Source of the DNA: Malaya genurostris
Lineage: Eukaryota > Arthropoda > Insecta > Diptera > Culicidae
DNA: 64,000 nt
Reading direction: 5' to 3'
NCBI RefSeq assembly: GCF_030247185.1
Contig: NC_080572.1
Coordinates: 9,317,007-9,381,006, forward strand
In this document: positions 23,258 through 34,400 of the stretch, in pieces
Position numbering within the stretch: position 1 is the stretch's first letter
Layout of the letters: each line of letters begins with the position of its first letter
Notes under the pieces: generated by a model
Told to the model about the DNA's origin: nothing
Database searches by the model: none
The model's input: only the letters and a program-made list of their open reading frames with translations
Made by a program: the position numbers and the translations under genes

Positions 23258-24534
23258 ACAGTTCGGCTGAAAAGTTCGTATCGTTTAATAGAAACACACA
23301 TTTTTTGCCAAAATTCGTTTTTATTATTCAACATAATTGCCATCAGAGGCGATACAGCGATTATAGCGATCTTCCAACTTTTCGATACCATTTTTGTAGT
23401 ACGATTTGTCCTTTGCCTCAAAATAGGACTCAGTTTCAGCGATTACCTCTTCATTGCTTCTAAATTTTTTACCAGCGAGCATTCTCTTGAGGTCTGAGAA
23501 CAGGAAAAAGTCACTGGGGGCCAAATCTGGAGAATACGGTGGATGAGGGAGCAATTCGTTCAATTTCAGCATGGTTTTCATCGACTTGTGACACGGTGCA
23601 TTGTCTTGATGAAAAACAAATTTTTCTTCTTCAAATGAGGCCGTATTTTTGAAATTTCGTCCTTCAAACGCTCTAATAACGCTATATAATAGTCACTGTT
23701 GATGGTTTTTCCCTTTTCAAGGTAGTCGATGAAAATTATACCATGCGAATCCCAAAATACAGACGCCATAACCTTACCGGCCGATTGTTGAGTCTTTCCA
23801 CGCTTTGGGATCGGTTCATCGCGTGCAGTCCACTCAGCTGACTGTCGATTGGACTCCGGAGTGAAGTGATGGAGCCATGTTTCGTCCATTGTTACATATC
23901 GACGAAAAAAATCGGTTTTATTTCGATATAACAGCTCCTAACACTGCTCAGAATCATCAATTCGTTGTTGTTTTTGATCGATTGTGAGCTCACGCGGCAC
24001 CCATTTTGCACAAAGCTTTCTCATATCCAAATATTCGTGAATAATATGTCCAACACGTTCCTTTGATATCTTTAGGTTGTCAGCTATCTCGATCAACTTC
24101 ACTTTACGGTCATTGAAAATCATTTTGTGGATTTTTTTCATGTTTCATCGGTAACAGCCTCTTTTGGACGTCCACTGCGTTCATCGTCTTCGGTGCTCAT
24201 ATGACCAGTACGAAATTTTGCAAACCACTTACGAGTTGTTGCTTCGCCCGGTGCAGAGTCTGGATAACACTCATCAAGCCATTTTTTGGTATCGGTGGCA
24301 CTTTTTTTCATCAAAAAGTAGTGTTTCATCAACACACGAAATTCCTTTTTTTCCATTTTTTCACAATAACAAAAGTAGCTTCACTCAAAATGCAATATCT
24401 CACAAACTAAATATCAGACAGTTGTCAAATTTATACACGTTTCTTTTGAAGGTTGGTACTAACTGAAAATGGTATGGATTTAATTCTAGTGGCGCCCTCT
24501 CATAGAAACGATACAAACTTTTCAGCCGATCTGT
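23258..24534 (-). mobile_element. Mariner element, irritans type, inactivated
   Basis: The 1277-bp length is that of a complete mariner. Inverted ends (ACAG, then TTCGGCTGAAAAGTTCGTAT on the left) match the right end ATACAAACTTTTCAGCCGAT. TA flanks lie at 23256-23257 and 24535-24536. It contains a single broken transposase gene on -. Confidence 0.92.
23324..24356 (-). pseudogene. Mariner (DD34D) transposase, broken
   Basis: Nearly the whole transposase can be read across frames. The N-terminal HTH begins MEKKEFRVLMKHYFLMKK, with SGRPKEAVTDE before a frameshift near 24140. Then come KLIEIADNLKISKERVGH and WVPRELTIDQKQQRID, and an in-frame stop at 23938. VTMDETWLHHFTPESNRQ holds the first catalytic Asp; a second frameshift falls near 23600 at the HQDNAPCH box with the second Asp; YSPDLAPSDFF holds the third. 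At least three lesions make it non-functional. The WVPREL and YSPDLAPSD boxes are mariner hallmarks, and the N-terminus is closest to the irritans subfamily. Confidence 0.92.
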
Positions 24535-24599
24535 TAAATCACGAAATAGATCGATTTCACCTCATAAATATTCAATATACTCACCTTTTCGATTAATGC

Positions 24600-25640
24600 T
24601 CTTCAATTTATGATACTATAAAAAAAATCAGAAAAAACTTTTGTGTTGATTTTCACGAAATTCAAATTTGTTTTGAGCGCAGCAAAAAATTCAAGCGTCT
24701 GTTTGCTTTGGTATTCGGCACAAAAAGGACGTGCTGCTACTACACACACATGACATGTAGGGATGCTTTCTGTCAAAAGTTATGGTGGGGTGCCGGCAAC
24801 CGAACACTGCCAGCAAACAAACACCTTCCCCTACCATCTTGCAATACGGATTTCGGTATTCAAGCTTTTCTTCGACAAGCATGTGTTCGAGTTTTGTATG
24901 CACGCAGTTTTTTTTATAGCGTTAAGTTTCTCTATCATTACTACCATTCTGCGATTTCGGTTGAAGCGATAAACTTTTTCTCATTTTTCATCTAGTTCAT
25001 CGTATATAAATTAGAAATTAGTCTTAAGCACTCAAAGTTTACCCTGAAGTTGTTGCAAATTTCTCAGGCGAAGACGACATAACATGGAATTTCATCCGAA
25101 CTCGCATGACTCGCGGAGCGTACCAATTAAAGCTTCAAATAGTTTTATTGCGCTTTCTGTCTTGCTGTCTAGCAACAACCTACCTCTGGCATGCTACACG
25201 CCGAGTTGCCATGTTATTTTTTCAAAAATCTGTCTCTGACTCAAACATTTATCTGGATTTGTCTGGGTCTAACTATATAGAAGTAAACACTAACTAGTTA
25301 CTATATACAAGTGGAAAAAAGGTATCACCACCCATTGTATAGAGGCCAAAAACGATAAAGATCTGGTGAAATTTGACAAAATCTGGGAAAATTTGTAAAA
25401 TCTGGAAAAAGATCTGGTTAGTTAGAGTGTCTGGCGAAGCGAGAAAAATCTGGCATTTGCCAGACAAATCTGGCAACGCTGGCTACACGTAGGACTAAAA
25501 CGCTATAATTTCGCTTATATTTATAGATACTAGTGCTTCCAACAGCTTTGCTTTTGCAAAGATGTGTTCCACATCAAAAATAAATAAATAAAACTTAACA
25601 AGAACGTTGATTTATTCAGACATACAAACAATTAATATAT
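24600..25640. other. Non-coding, fragments of repeats
   Basis: No gene is seen. Near 24787-24810 the word GTGCCGGCAACCGAACACTG echoes GTGTTCGGTTACCGGCAC at 22964-22981 and similar words at 23160-23200, so the irritans-type mariner sits within an older repeat. At 25205-25485 GTTGCCA and TGGCAAC face each other around (A/T)CTGGCA- and AAATCTG-rich sequence, possibly an old MITE. Confidence 0.4.
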
Positions 25641-25689
25641 TTCTCAAATTCAACTGTTTAGGTGTTAGATAGCCATTTCATTATACATT

Positions 25690-25841
25690 TTTCTGAGACG
25701 ATTACCGAGCACTCGGCTGTGCAAATCTCGTCATTTTTAGCCGAGATTTAGCAAATATATTTAACCGCAAGCTTAGCCTGAAAGCTACGTTTGGGTCATT
25801 GATCTAGTTCGAAGATTAAATCTCTTCTGGATCCGGAGATA
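25690..25841 (-). repeat. Unit of the 168-bp repeat family, reversed (left part)
   Basis: It contains a reversed diverged copy of the core (GATCTAGTTCGAAGATTAAA, 25801-25820) and AAGCTTAGCCTGAAAGCTAC, found in the same order in the 29621-31930 array. The DD41D element starts directly after it. Confidence 0.55.
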
Positions 25842-26766
25842 AAGGGTGATTTTTTAAGAGCTTGAGAACTTTTTTAAACAATAAAACGCATAAAATTTGC
25901 AAAATCTCATCGGTTGTTTATTTTAAACGTTAGATTGGTACATGACATTTACTTTTTGAAGATAATTTCATTTAAATGTTGACCGCGGCTGCGTCTTAGG
26001 TGGTCCATTCGGAAAATCCGCTTTTTTATCGACAAATTTTGTTCAGCGATGAGGCTCATTTCTGGTTGAATGGCTACGTAAATAAGCAAAATTGCAGCAT
26101 TTGGAGTGAAGAGCAACCAGAAGCCGTTCAAGAACTGCCCATGCATCCCGAAAAATGCACTGTTTGGTGTGGTTTGTACGCTGGTGGAATCATTGGACCG
26201 TATTTTTTCAAAGATGCTGTTGGACGCAACGTTACAGTGAATGGCGATCGCTATCGTTCGATGCTAACAAACTTTTTGTTGCCAAAAATGGAAGAACTGA
26301 ACTTGGTAGACATGTGGTTTCAACAAGATGGCGCTACATGCCACACAGCTCGCGATTCTATGGCCATTTTGAGGGAAAACTTCGGAGAACAATTCATCTC
26401 AAGAAATGGACCGGTAAGTTGGCCACCAAGATCATGCGATTTGACGCCTTTAGACTATTTTTTGTGGGGCTACGTCAAGTCTAAAGTCTACAGAAATAAG
26501 CCAGTAACTATTCCAGCTTTGGAAGACAACATTTCCGAAGAAATTCGGGCTATTCCAGCCGAAATGCTCGAAAAAGTTGCCCAAAATTAGACTTTCCGAA
26601 TGGACCACCTAAGACGCAGCCGCGGTCAACATTTAAATGAAATTATCTTCAAAAAGTAAATGTCATGTACCAATCTAACGTTTAAAATAAAGAACCGATA
26701 AGATTTTGCAAATTTTATGCGTTTTATTGTTTAAAAAAGTTCTCAAGCTCTTAAAAAATCACCCTT
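25842..26766 (+). mobile_element. Rearranged DD41D Tc1/mariner element
   Basis: The 925-bp element has TA flanks at 25840-25841 and 26767-26768 and unusually long inverted ends of about 173 bp with few mismatches, starting AAGGGTGATTTTTTAAGAG. The right arm includes the last codons of the transposase gene, so the left arm is an inverted copy of the element's own 3' end. The 5' half, including the DNA-binding domain, is absent. It is inserted among reversed 168-bp-family repeats. Confidence 0.9.
26000..26659 (+). pseudogene. DD41D transposase catalytic domain, truncated
   Basis: Catalytic boxes present are LFSDEAHFWLNGYVN (first Asp), WFQQDGATCHTARD (second Asp) and CDLTPLDYFLWGYVKS (third Asp). 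I count 41 residues between the second and third Asp, the DD41D arrangement known from rosa-like elements. The frame is open to a TAG at 26588-26590 and then continues in the same frame (MDHLRRSRGQHLNEIIFKK) to TAA at 26657-26659, so the TAG is probably a mutated Trp codon. The N-terminal DNA-binding half is missing and the listed start is arbitrary, in the left terminal repeat. Not functional alone. Confidence 0.88.
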
Positions 26767-27130
26767 TATAATGGTATAAATGACGTAACCGACAAAATAT
26801 CCGTTTTTGACAACTCAATTTTCTCAGAGATGATTAACCCAATATTAACAAGCTTAGTCTCGTTTGAAAGCTACTATTGGGATATTGATCAAGTTCGAAG
26901 ATTAAAGGCTGACACTGCCGTTTCCGGAGGTGTAATGCTGTAAGTGACGTAAATACAAAACTCATTACTGCTCAAATTTCTCGGATATGGATGAATCAAT
27001 TACTTCATAAAGTGATTAATGATCAAGTACAAATGTATTATTGCTCGTACATTTGGTTAGATTAATGTTACCGAATATAGGACGTAAGCGCTGAAGCATG
27101 CTTTTGTGAACTACCCGAATCAATCTGAAT
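26767..27130 (-). repeat. Repeat unit of the 168-bp family, reversed (right part)
   Basis: Reversed copy with GTAACCGACAAAATATCCG, AATTTTCTCAGAGATGATTA, CGTTTGAAAGCTACTATTGG and the core TTGATCAAGTTCGAAGATT (26885-26903). Near 27090-27125, GAAGCATGCTTTTGTGAACTA is the complement of a sequence found in the 29145-29625 tandem pair, so this is the same compound repeat in the opposite orientation. Confidence 0.65.
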
Positions 27131-29140
27131 GCATTTGCATAAAAAATGAGCTAATAAAACAGGGCAATTTTTTTTAATGAGGTTGTGTCAATGTTATTTT
27201 GCCGATTACTCGACTTTCATTCAACGAATTGTGACAAAATACCGCAGAAAAACAGCTTGAAAATTGTATTGTATTGTATATCATTTATTTATACCCGGCT
27301 CAAACCTATCGTGGTCGTTCGCCGGATAAAAGCTTGAAAATTGTTCAATACTACTATTGCACCTATTTTCATCTTTCCCTTACACTAATAGTTTTTGTAT
27401 ATGAGATGACTACTGCAGCCGTTGTCTAGTTATTTTAAAAATAATTTACATTTGTGAGGTATTTATCATTTATTCCAAGGGTTAAGATACACTATATCGT
27501 TATTATAATACGGTAGCGTAGTGAGAAAAATTCTAAAAGAGGAAAAATATCGAAAAACACCCCCACCATTGTACGGATTTCGCACTACATGGCTGAAACA
27601 ACATGATTTCTCTGGATCGTAAAAGTGCATCTCCCAAACCTTTTCGTGGTTGCTTACAAAGAAAACTACTCACATCTTGATCCAAATACGAAGTGTGCGT
27701 TTCTTTCAAGCATCTCTCTTACACAGGTAGCGCTGGTACCCACCAATCAGGTTGCTTTGATCTGCACAAGCTATCTGTAACAATCCTTATCAATAGTAGG
27801 GTAGGCAATGACACAATCCTTTTTCCATAGCCTACATTCTGATAGATGATTTTAAACACAATTCTTCAACCAACACGTGAACCACGCATTCTTCAATGAC
27901 AATGACCCTTCGCGAGTGTACTATGAATCAAACCGTTGCATCAATTGCTGTACGTATTTTTCTATCCAAGCAATGAATGACTCGAGCCGGCACGTTACGT
28001 TTACGTTTCCATTCAAAAACAAAAATGCACTGAATATCTGAGCCTCATTCAATGGGTTTGCTATTTCCGAGGGGCCCTCCACTAAAGTACACTTGAACTA
28101 CAAATCACTAATTGCTGCCCCGTCAAACAACAGGCTCGCGTGAAAAGATGCTTCAGAAAGCAGCTCACAGTACGACTCTGGTACATTACTTAACTATCCA
28201 ATTCCATTGTTCTGCTGTGCCACAACACAACCAGGTCTTGGAAACCCCTCAACGATTGTTGGATTTCCGTTCACGGCACGGGCTGGCTGCTTTTTTTTCG
28301 AACTTCACTCTCGCGAGATCACCACCAGACTGTTAATAGCCATCGGATCAAAGTTGCGGTAAGACATCTCATGGCAAGAAGAAAAATGTGTCTCTGCTGC
28401 CGTGTTGGGACGACCATGGAGCTTGCATTTCGTTGGCGACCTTCTTCTGTTTTTCTGCTGCAACACTCTTCGTGGTGATTTCGCTCTCCTTCGGTAGCAC
28501 TTGTTTAAGTGTGTCGTATATCCGGATGAGTGCGGTTGATGCGACTTTGGTGGAAATTTTCACGGGCTTGAAGGCTGAAATATCATTGATCAAGAGCCCA
28601 GAATTTTTAGGCGGAAAACCAATAACAGTTGGATACCACACTTTCCGGTTGATACTGGAACGAATGAGAATCACTTTCGCGTTGCTATATGTGATAGTTA
28701 CTATAGTCCCGTAATTTCTAGTTATTTAGAGATTGTCCACGAAAGACAATCGCAGATTGCTTCATTTTTCACGATTGAATCTATAAAATGTTCCAATATT
28801 ACGATTCCCACTGTAATACTACTCTTTAGTATGGGATCGATCTTGAGATAAAAACAGTTACTCTTTAAAAACGCATCGTCACCTCGTTGGTTTATTTGTA
28901 CCATAAGCAATGACATAGTTATCACGTCATGTTATATGGGAAGGAACTGTTTCTTCTAGAGTGTGCCACTTGTAACAAGCTTTGTTTTACAATGGTTAAG
29001 ATCTAGTCAAGATCTGCATCTTGTTTGTCAACTCAATGCCCGCAAGTCTGGATCGGAATGACAGGAAACAAGACAGTTAATCGTGGTGTATATCAATCAA
29101 TTTCATGTCTGAAGATTAGGTTGATAACTGGAATAAGCTT
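27131..29140. other. Non-coding, nothing firmly recognised
   Basis: A - strand ORF (28369-28674, 101 codons) has a protein-like composition but no recognised domain and no splice or promoter context that I can defend. The rest shows no inverted ends, tRNA or long ORF. Confidence 0.4.
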
Positions 29141-29144
29141 AATT

Positions 29145-29625
29145 AAAATCCACCTAGTGGTGTGATAATGCCTTTCTCTCCTTTCATAACAGTCTCATGA
29201 AAATATGTTTCATACTTTTATTAAATAAATTTGGATACTAATTTTGACACCAATTGATTCAGATTGATTCGTAGTTCACAAAAGCATGCTTCAGTGTTTA
29301 TGTCACACAGTCAGCATCATTTTTCCAAACTAGTGCTACATTGCGTTGCCTATTTGTAATCAGTGATGCTAATCTAAAAAACCCTTCTTAATCCACCTAG
29401 TGGTGTGATAATGCCTTTCTCTTCTTTCATAACAGTCTCATGAAAATATGTTTCATACATTTATTAAATAATTTTAGACACCAATTGATTCGGATTGATT
29501 CGAGTAGTTCACAAAAGCATGCTTCAGTGTTTATGTCACACAGTCAGTATCATTTTTCCCAAACTAGTGCTTGACATTTGCGTTGCCTATTTGTATAAGA
29601 ACAGTGATGCTAATCTAAAAAAAGC
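29145..29625 (+). repeat. Two tandem copies of a 240-bp unit
   Basis: 29145-29390 and 29392-29625 are near-identical in order: CCACCTAGTGGTGTGATAAT, CTCATGAAAATATGTTTCAT, ACCAATTGATTC(A/G)GATTG, GTTCACAAAAGCATGCTTCA, GTCACACAGTCAG and TGATGCTAATCTAAAAAA. The block directly precedes the larger units at 29621-31930. The same header word also begins the diverged unit at 35723. Confidence 0.85.
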
Positions 29626-30673
29626 CTTATTAGTCCACTTAGTGATGTTTTCATATATATTGAAAAATCCCCATAGGGGGGAGTACATGAAATTTTCGAA
29701 ATCGAAAAAAAATTTTTGATGCCAAAAGGCTTAGAATTGCATGAAACGTCGAGATTTAGTGTCATCTCGAAAAAAAATTTTTTTGAAAAAATCGACTTTT
29801 TGGGACTTAGAAAAAATATGAAAATTTTTATAAGTCCCAGAAAGTTGATTTTTTCAAAAAAAATTTTTTTTGAGATGGCACTAAATTTCGATGTTTTATG
29901 CAGTTTTAAGAGTTTTGGAACCAAAAAAAATTTTCGATTTTGGAAATTTCATGTACTCCCCCCTATGGTGCTTTTTCAAGATCGAAAATTGCCAAACCTT
30001 TACCACCGGGCAGCACCCCTTAAGCATGTCCGATTTAGGTCAAATTTTGCATGAAGGCTTTTTTCGAGGTGCTTAAACTTTTGAGCACTAGAACTTTACG
30101 AAAATAGAGTTGATCCCAAAATTTTGGCACCCTTATATATAAGAGCGGTAAAAATCAACGTGTTTTGTCGGTTACGTCACTTATACCATCATATATCTGG
30201 AACCAAAAGTCACAACCATTTGATCTTCGAACTTGATCAACGGTCCGACAGTAGCTTTCAAACGAGCCCAAGTTTGTTAAAATCGGATCAGCCATCTCTG
30301 AGAAAATTGAGCGCGTTCAAATACAACGCTTTTTGTCGGTTACCTCACTTATACAATCATATCTCCGGAACCAAAACTCACAGCCATTTGATCTTCGAAC
30401 TTGATCAATGGTCCGACAGTAGCTTTCAAACGAGCCCAAGTTTTTTAAAATCGGTTCAGCCATCTCTGAGAAAATTGAGCGCGTTCAAATAGCACGATTT
30501 TTGTCGGTTACGTCACTTATACAATCATATCTCCGGAACCAAAAGTCACAGCCATTTGATCTTCGAACTTGATCAATGGCCCGACAGTAGCTTTCAAACG
30601 AGCCCAAGTTTGTTAAAATCGGTTGAGCCATCTCTGAGAAAATTGAGCGCGTTCAAATATCTTTGAAAAGTGC

Positions 30674-30713
<40 letters not shown>

Positions 30714-30840
30714 ACACACACAGACATTTTCCGATCTCGTCGAGCTGAGTCGAATGGTATATAACACTATGGGTCTCCGAGGCTCCGTTCGAAAGTCGGT
30801 TTTTCCAGCAATTCTAATACCTTTCTATAGAGAAAGGCAA
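29621..30840 (+). repeat. Compound repeat unit 1 with three 168-bp repeats
   Basis: The unit starts AAAGCCTTATTAGTCCACTT and ends TAATACCTTTCTATAGAGAA, then AGGCAA. It contains an internal inverted pair (CCATAGGGGGGAGTACATG near 29672 and its complement near 29950). Three ~168-bp tandem repeats follow, beginning GTCGGTTACGTCAC-like at 30167, 30336 and 30503, then a short CA tract (30679-30722). The end carries a perfect 7-bp hairpin stem, CCTTTCT/AGAAAGG (30820-30837). It has no convincing coding region; the ORFs across the tandem repeats are by-products of its open frame. Confidence 0.85.
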
Positions 30841-31930
30841 AAAGCCTTCTTAGTCCACTTAGTGGAATTTTCATATATCTTGAAAAATCACCATAGGGGG
30901 AAGTACATGAAATTTTGTAAATCGAAAAAAAATTTTTGATGCCAAAATGCTTAGAATCCAGAGTCCCAGAAAGTTGATTTTTTCAAAAAAAAATTTTTTT
31001 GAGATGACACTAAATTTCGATGTTTTAATAGTTTCGGCATCAAAAAAATTTTCGATTTTGGAAATTTCATGTACTCCCCCCTATGGTGCTTTTTCAAGAT
31101 CGAAAGTTGTCAAACCTTTATCAGCGGGCAGCACCCCTTACGCATGTCCGATTTAGCTCAAATTTTGCATGAAGGCATTTTTCGAGGTGCTTAAACTTTT
31201 GAGCACTAGAGCTTAACGAAAATAGAGGTGATCCCAAAGTTTTGGCACCCTTATATATAAGAGCGGTAAAAATTAACGTGTTTTGTCGGTTACGTCACAT
31301 ATACCATCATATATCTGGAACCAAAAGTCACAACCATTTGATCTTCGAACTTGATCAATGGCCCGATAGTAGCTTTCAAACGAGCCCAAGTTTGTTAAAA
31401 TCGGATCAGCCATCTCTGAGAAAATTGAGTGCGTTCAAATACAACGCTTTTTGTCGGTTACGTCACTTATACAATCATATCTCCGGAACCAAAAGTCACA
31501 GCCATTTGATCTTCGAACTTGATCAATGGCCCGACAGTAGCTTTCAAACGAACATAAGTTTGTTCAAATCGGTTCAGCCATCTCTAAGAAAATTGAGCGC
31601 GTTCAAATACAACGCTTTTTGTCGGTTACGTCACTTTACAATCATATCTCCGGAACCAAAAGTCACAGCCATTTGATCTTCGAACTTGATCAATGGCCCG
31701 ACAGTAGCTTTCAAACGAGTCCAAGTTTGTTAAAATCGGCTCAGCCATCTCTGAGAAAATTGAGCGCGTTCTAATATCTTCGAAAAGTGCACACACATAC
31801 ACACACACACACAGACATTATCCGATCTTGTCGAACTGAGTCTAATGATATATAACACTATGGGTCTCCGAGGCTCCGTTCGAAAGTCGGTTTTTCCAGC
31901 AATTCTAATACCTTTCTATAGAGAAAGGCA
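30841..31930 (+). repeat. Compound repeat unit 2, tandem with unit 1
   Basis: Same order as unit 1: AAAGCCTTCTTAGTCCACTT header, the GGGGG-AGTACATG inverted pair, 168-bp repeats at 31285, 31453 and 31621, a short CA tract (31790-31812), and the hairpin tail at 31911-31928. It is about 130 bp shorter than unit 1. The direct junction at 30840/30841 indicates tandem duplication or integration into a preferred site. Confidence 0.85.
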
Positions 31931-32429
31931 AAATGTAAACTTTCGGTTACAACAGGTTTCGTAAACGAAAAATTGTAATCCTGTAACAACAAAGATACTA
32001 ACCAATTTAATCGATTGTTTTGAATAAAGAAAAATTATCGGTAATGTGGAACCTAGGTGCGTTGAGGATGTAATGCATTTGATTATTTCTAATTTTTAAT
32101 TAAAACTATCATTTTAGGAATTTTTTTTATTGTACTCAACTCGATTTGATACAATTCCTCCTGCACATATAACAGACTTACAAGCTACAACAGAATTTTT
32201 CACAAATTTGTGCAATTTTTTAATTTACTATATGTTGGAAATAAGGAGCTAACAACAGTTTTCTACGCAACCGTTCACCTCAGTCTTACAAAGCGTTCAA
32301 TTTGGTTTCGAAACGATAACAAAGTTCTGTTGTTTTCTGCAGAATTTTTAAGTCGGACTGGTCAGGCTATGCGGCACTGTTACTAAAATGTATTCCATAC
32401 AGCTGTGGGAGTGCCAGTACACATACACT
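31931..32429. other. Non-coding, nothing recognised
   Basis: AT-rich sequence without ORF, repeat ends or RNA gene that I can support. Confidence 0.35.
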
Positions 32430-32850
32430 CTAAAAAAATTGAATTTTACAGGTGACTTAATCCCTTATACGATGTAATTCATAAAGACCTAATTTGTCAA
32501 ATGACGGAAAATTTAATTTGTAATGACTTAATGTTAGATGAGCTTGAATTTTACTGGTTTCGACTGTAACTTGCGTTCTACTAGCAGGTGCGACTGTATG
32601 AATTTAAATGCACCTTTTACCAACCAAGCAGATACATGCTTCTGTGGCTCAGTCGATTATAAGACGAACTTGCGATCCAATGTTTCTCGGTTCAAGTCGC
32701 GGTGGGTTGCTACAAAATTCTTTTTTTTTATTTCAACGAATTTCATGTCATGGAGTTTTAGACATAATATTAAATGTTCTTCCACGTAAATTTGCGTGAA
32801 TTGCGACGCTCCATTTATGTGCATCTAAAAAGATGTAAAAATTTTTAAGT
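32430..32850 (+). mobile_element. TIR element with internal tRNA-like module, copy 2
   Basis: Ends are loosely inverted (CACTCTAAAAAAATTGAATTT on the left; the right end inverted reads CACACTTAAAAATTTTTACAT). At 32645-32700 lies a tRNA-like module: A box TGGCTCAGTCGA, an anticodon-arm-like region, and B box GGTTCAAGTCGC at normal spacing. The module sits in the middle, not at an end as in an ordinary SINE. Matching copies are at 21178-21612 and, reversed, about 54380-54695. Confidence 0.65.
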
Positions 32851-34400
32851 GTGTACTTTCTGGACGTGCAACTTACTTTCCGAAATTTAGGTAGTTCTCG
32901 AATGACCACTAACTAATAACATCCGGCACAACTAACTATTCAAGACCTTTTAAAATTCAGACGAAATTCCGTTCCTCTCTGTAGTTCGTTAAAATAAATC
33001 TCAAGAGCACAGCTCGTGGCCATGTTCGGTAGAGCCATCATAAGTCATCCAGCAGTCCACAAATAATATAAGTCTATCGTACTACGTACAGAGCATCCAG
33101 CGGGATCCACTCGTGCAAACAGGCTCTCCCAGACTAAGGCAAAGCAAAGCGAGACACAACTACCAGGCCACGGTGGGTGATCCCGCTTAGTGACCTATAA
33201 ACGAGTCGCCACTGGAAGCGATGGCAACAGGTTTTTTATTTGCATAGAAGTACGTACTGTCAATTACACGGACAGGTAGAGCATTTTGTACCACTAGTGC
33301 GTGTGGGGAAACGACAGCACTTTAACGAGCATCTACAATTTGGTGTTAACCGGCCTAAATGACTTAATTATATGGCAAGAGCAGCGGAGAGCATAAGATG
33401 GTAGAGCTCGCATGATGAAAAGCAAGTGGAATTCGCAACGTGAATGAGATTGTTGGCAATTTAAAATTCTTGGACAACAATAACCGGCAGCTCAAAGAGA
33501 GAAATCTGGAAAATAACGCGATAACAAATGAATTAATCAAACTACGTATAAAAAGTAGGTTTACGTAGGATTCTATTTTTCTCAATTATTTAAACTAAAG
33601 TAACCGTGAGTAACCTATAACGACATAATGGAAATTTTGTAAGCTTTGAGCCATGTAATCTAGAATTCATTTCCTCATTTTCACGCCGTATATTAACTTG
33701 AGATTATGCAGACGAATTAATCTGCCATCGTACGTTCGTTGGTAGTTAATAATTGACCTAGAGTAAGCAGCGGAACCTGATTTGAAACTTGTTTGGAGGG
33801 CCACTAAAGCCAGTTTCATACGATCATGCACCAGTCTATGACCTGCAAAAATTTGCTATAAATGGAACACTCTAGTCTGTATGTACTAGTTTGCTATCTT
33901 GATTACCGCTTTTTATTTTCCAACTAAACTCAACAGAAACTTCAAAAGAGTAGGTTAAATAATACAAATGTAAGCCTCCAGCACTAAACACCAGACCATT
34001 TTGTTTTATTTTATACACAAACTTTTATTTTTGATACTGGTTTCTTGGGCTAGTACACAGTTACGTACCGAGGAAGTTTTGCGCCCGGGGGAAAATAAGA
34101 TTTGATGCCCCATCGTTGGTTTAGTGAGCAGAAAAAAAAATTTAAACTCCATCTTCGGAAAGATGACTTGGACAATAAAAAAAAGGTGCTAACGTTTGGT
34201 TTGCCGCCCTCTTAAAAACATGGCGCCCGGGCCGAGTGTCCGCTTCCTCCCCTAGATACACCACTGCTAGTACAGATCGCAAAAAAAATTAGACGTTTTC
34301 GAAGTGAAGGTAAGTTTAAGTCGTATCAGGAATCTGAACAAGTTGGCTCAAATGGCACGTTCTCCAGATAATGTGGGATTTTGTGCATTATTTCGTTTTA
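32851..34400. other. Non-coding intronic stretch
   Basis: Nothing firm is seen. An open + frame at 33424-33573 reads GIRNVNEIVGNLKFLDNNN then RQLKERNLENNAITNELIK, coiled-coil-like, and is followed by a GTAGGT that could be a splice donor. It has no start codon and no family that I recognise. Sequence near 34074-34250 has a run of GCCCGGGGGAAA/GGCGCCCGGGCC words typical of dispersed mosquito repeats. Confidence 0.35.

Noticed and set aside
30124..31676. ORFs of 122 and 144 codons across the 168-bp repeats
   Set aside because: Because 168 is a multiple of three, open frames persist through the tandem repeats. The predicted peptides repeat with the DNA unit, and no start context or domain supports coding.
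30167..31790. Regular repeats considered as a CRISPR array
   Set aside because: Units are about 168 bp and similar throughout, without short repeats alternating with unique spacers, and the genome is eukaryotic.
29621..31930. Helitron
   Set aside because: The 3' hairpin is suggestive, but I see no TC start, no CTRR end, and no A/T target pair at the boundaries.
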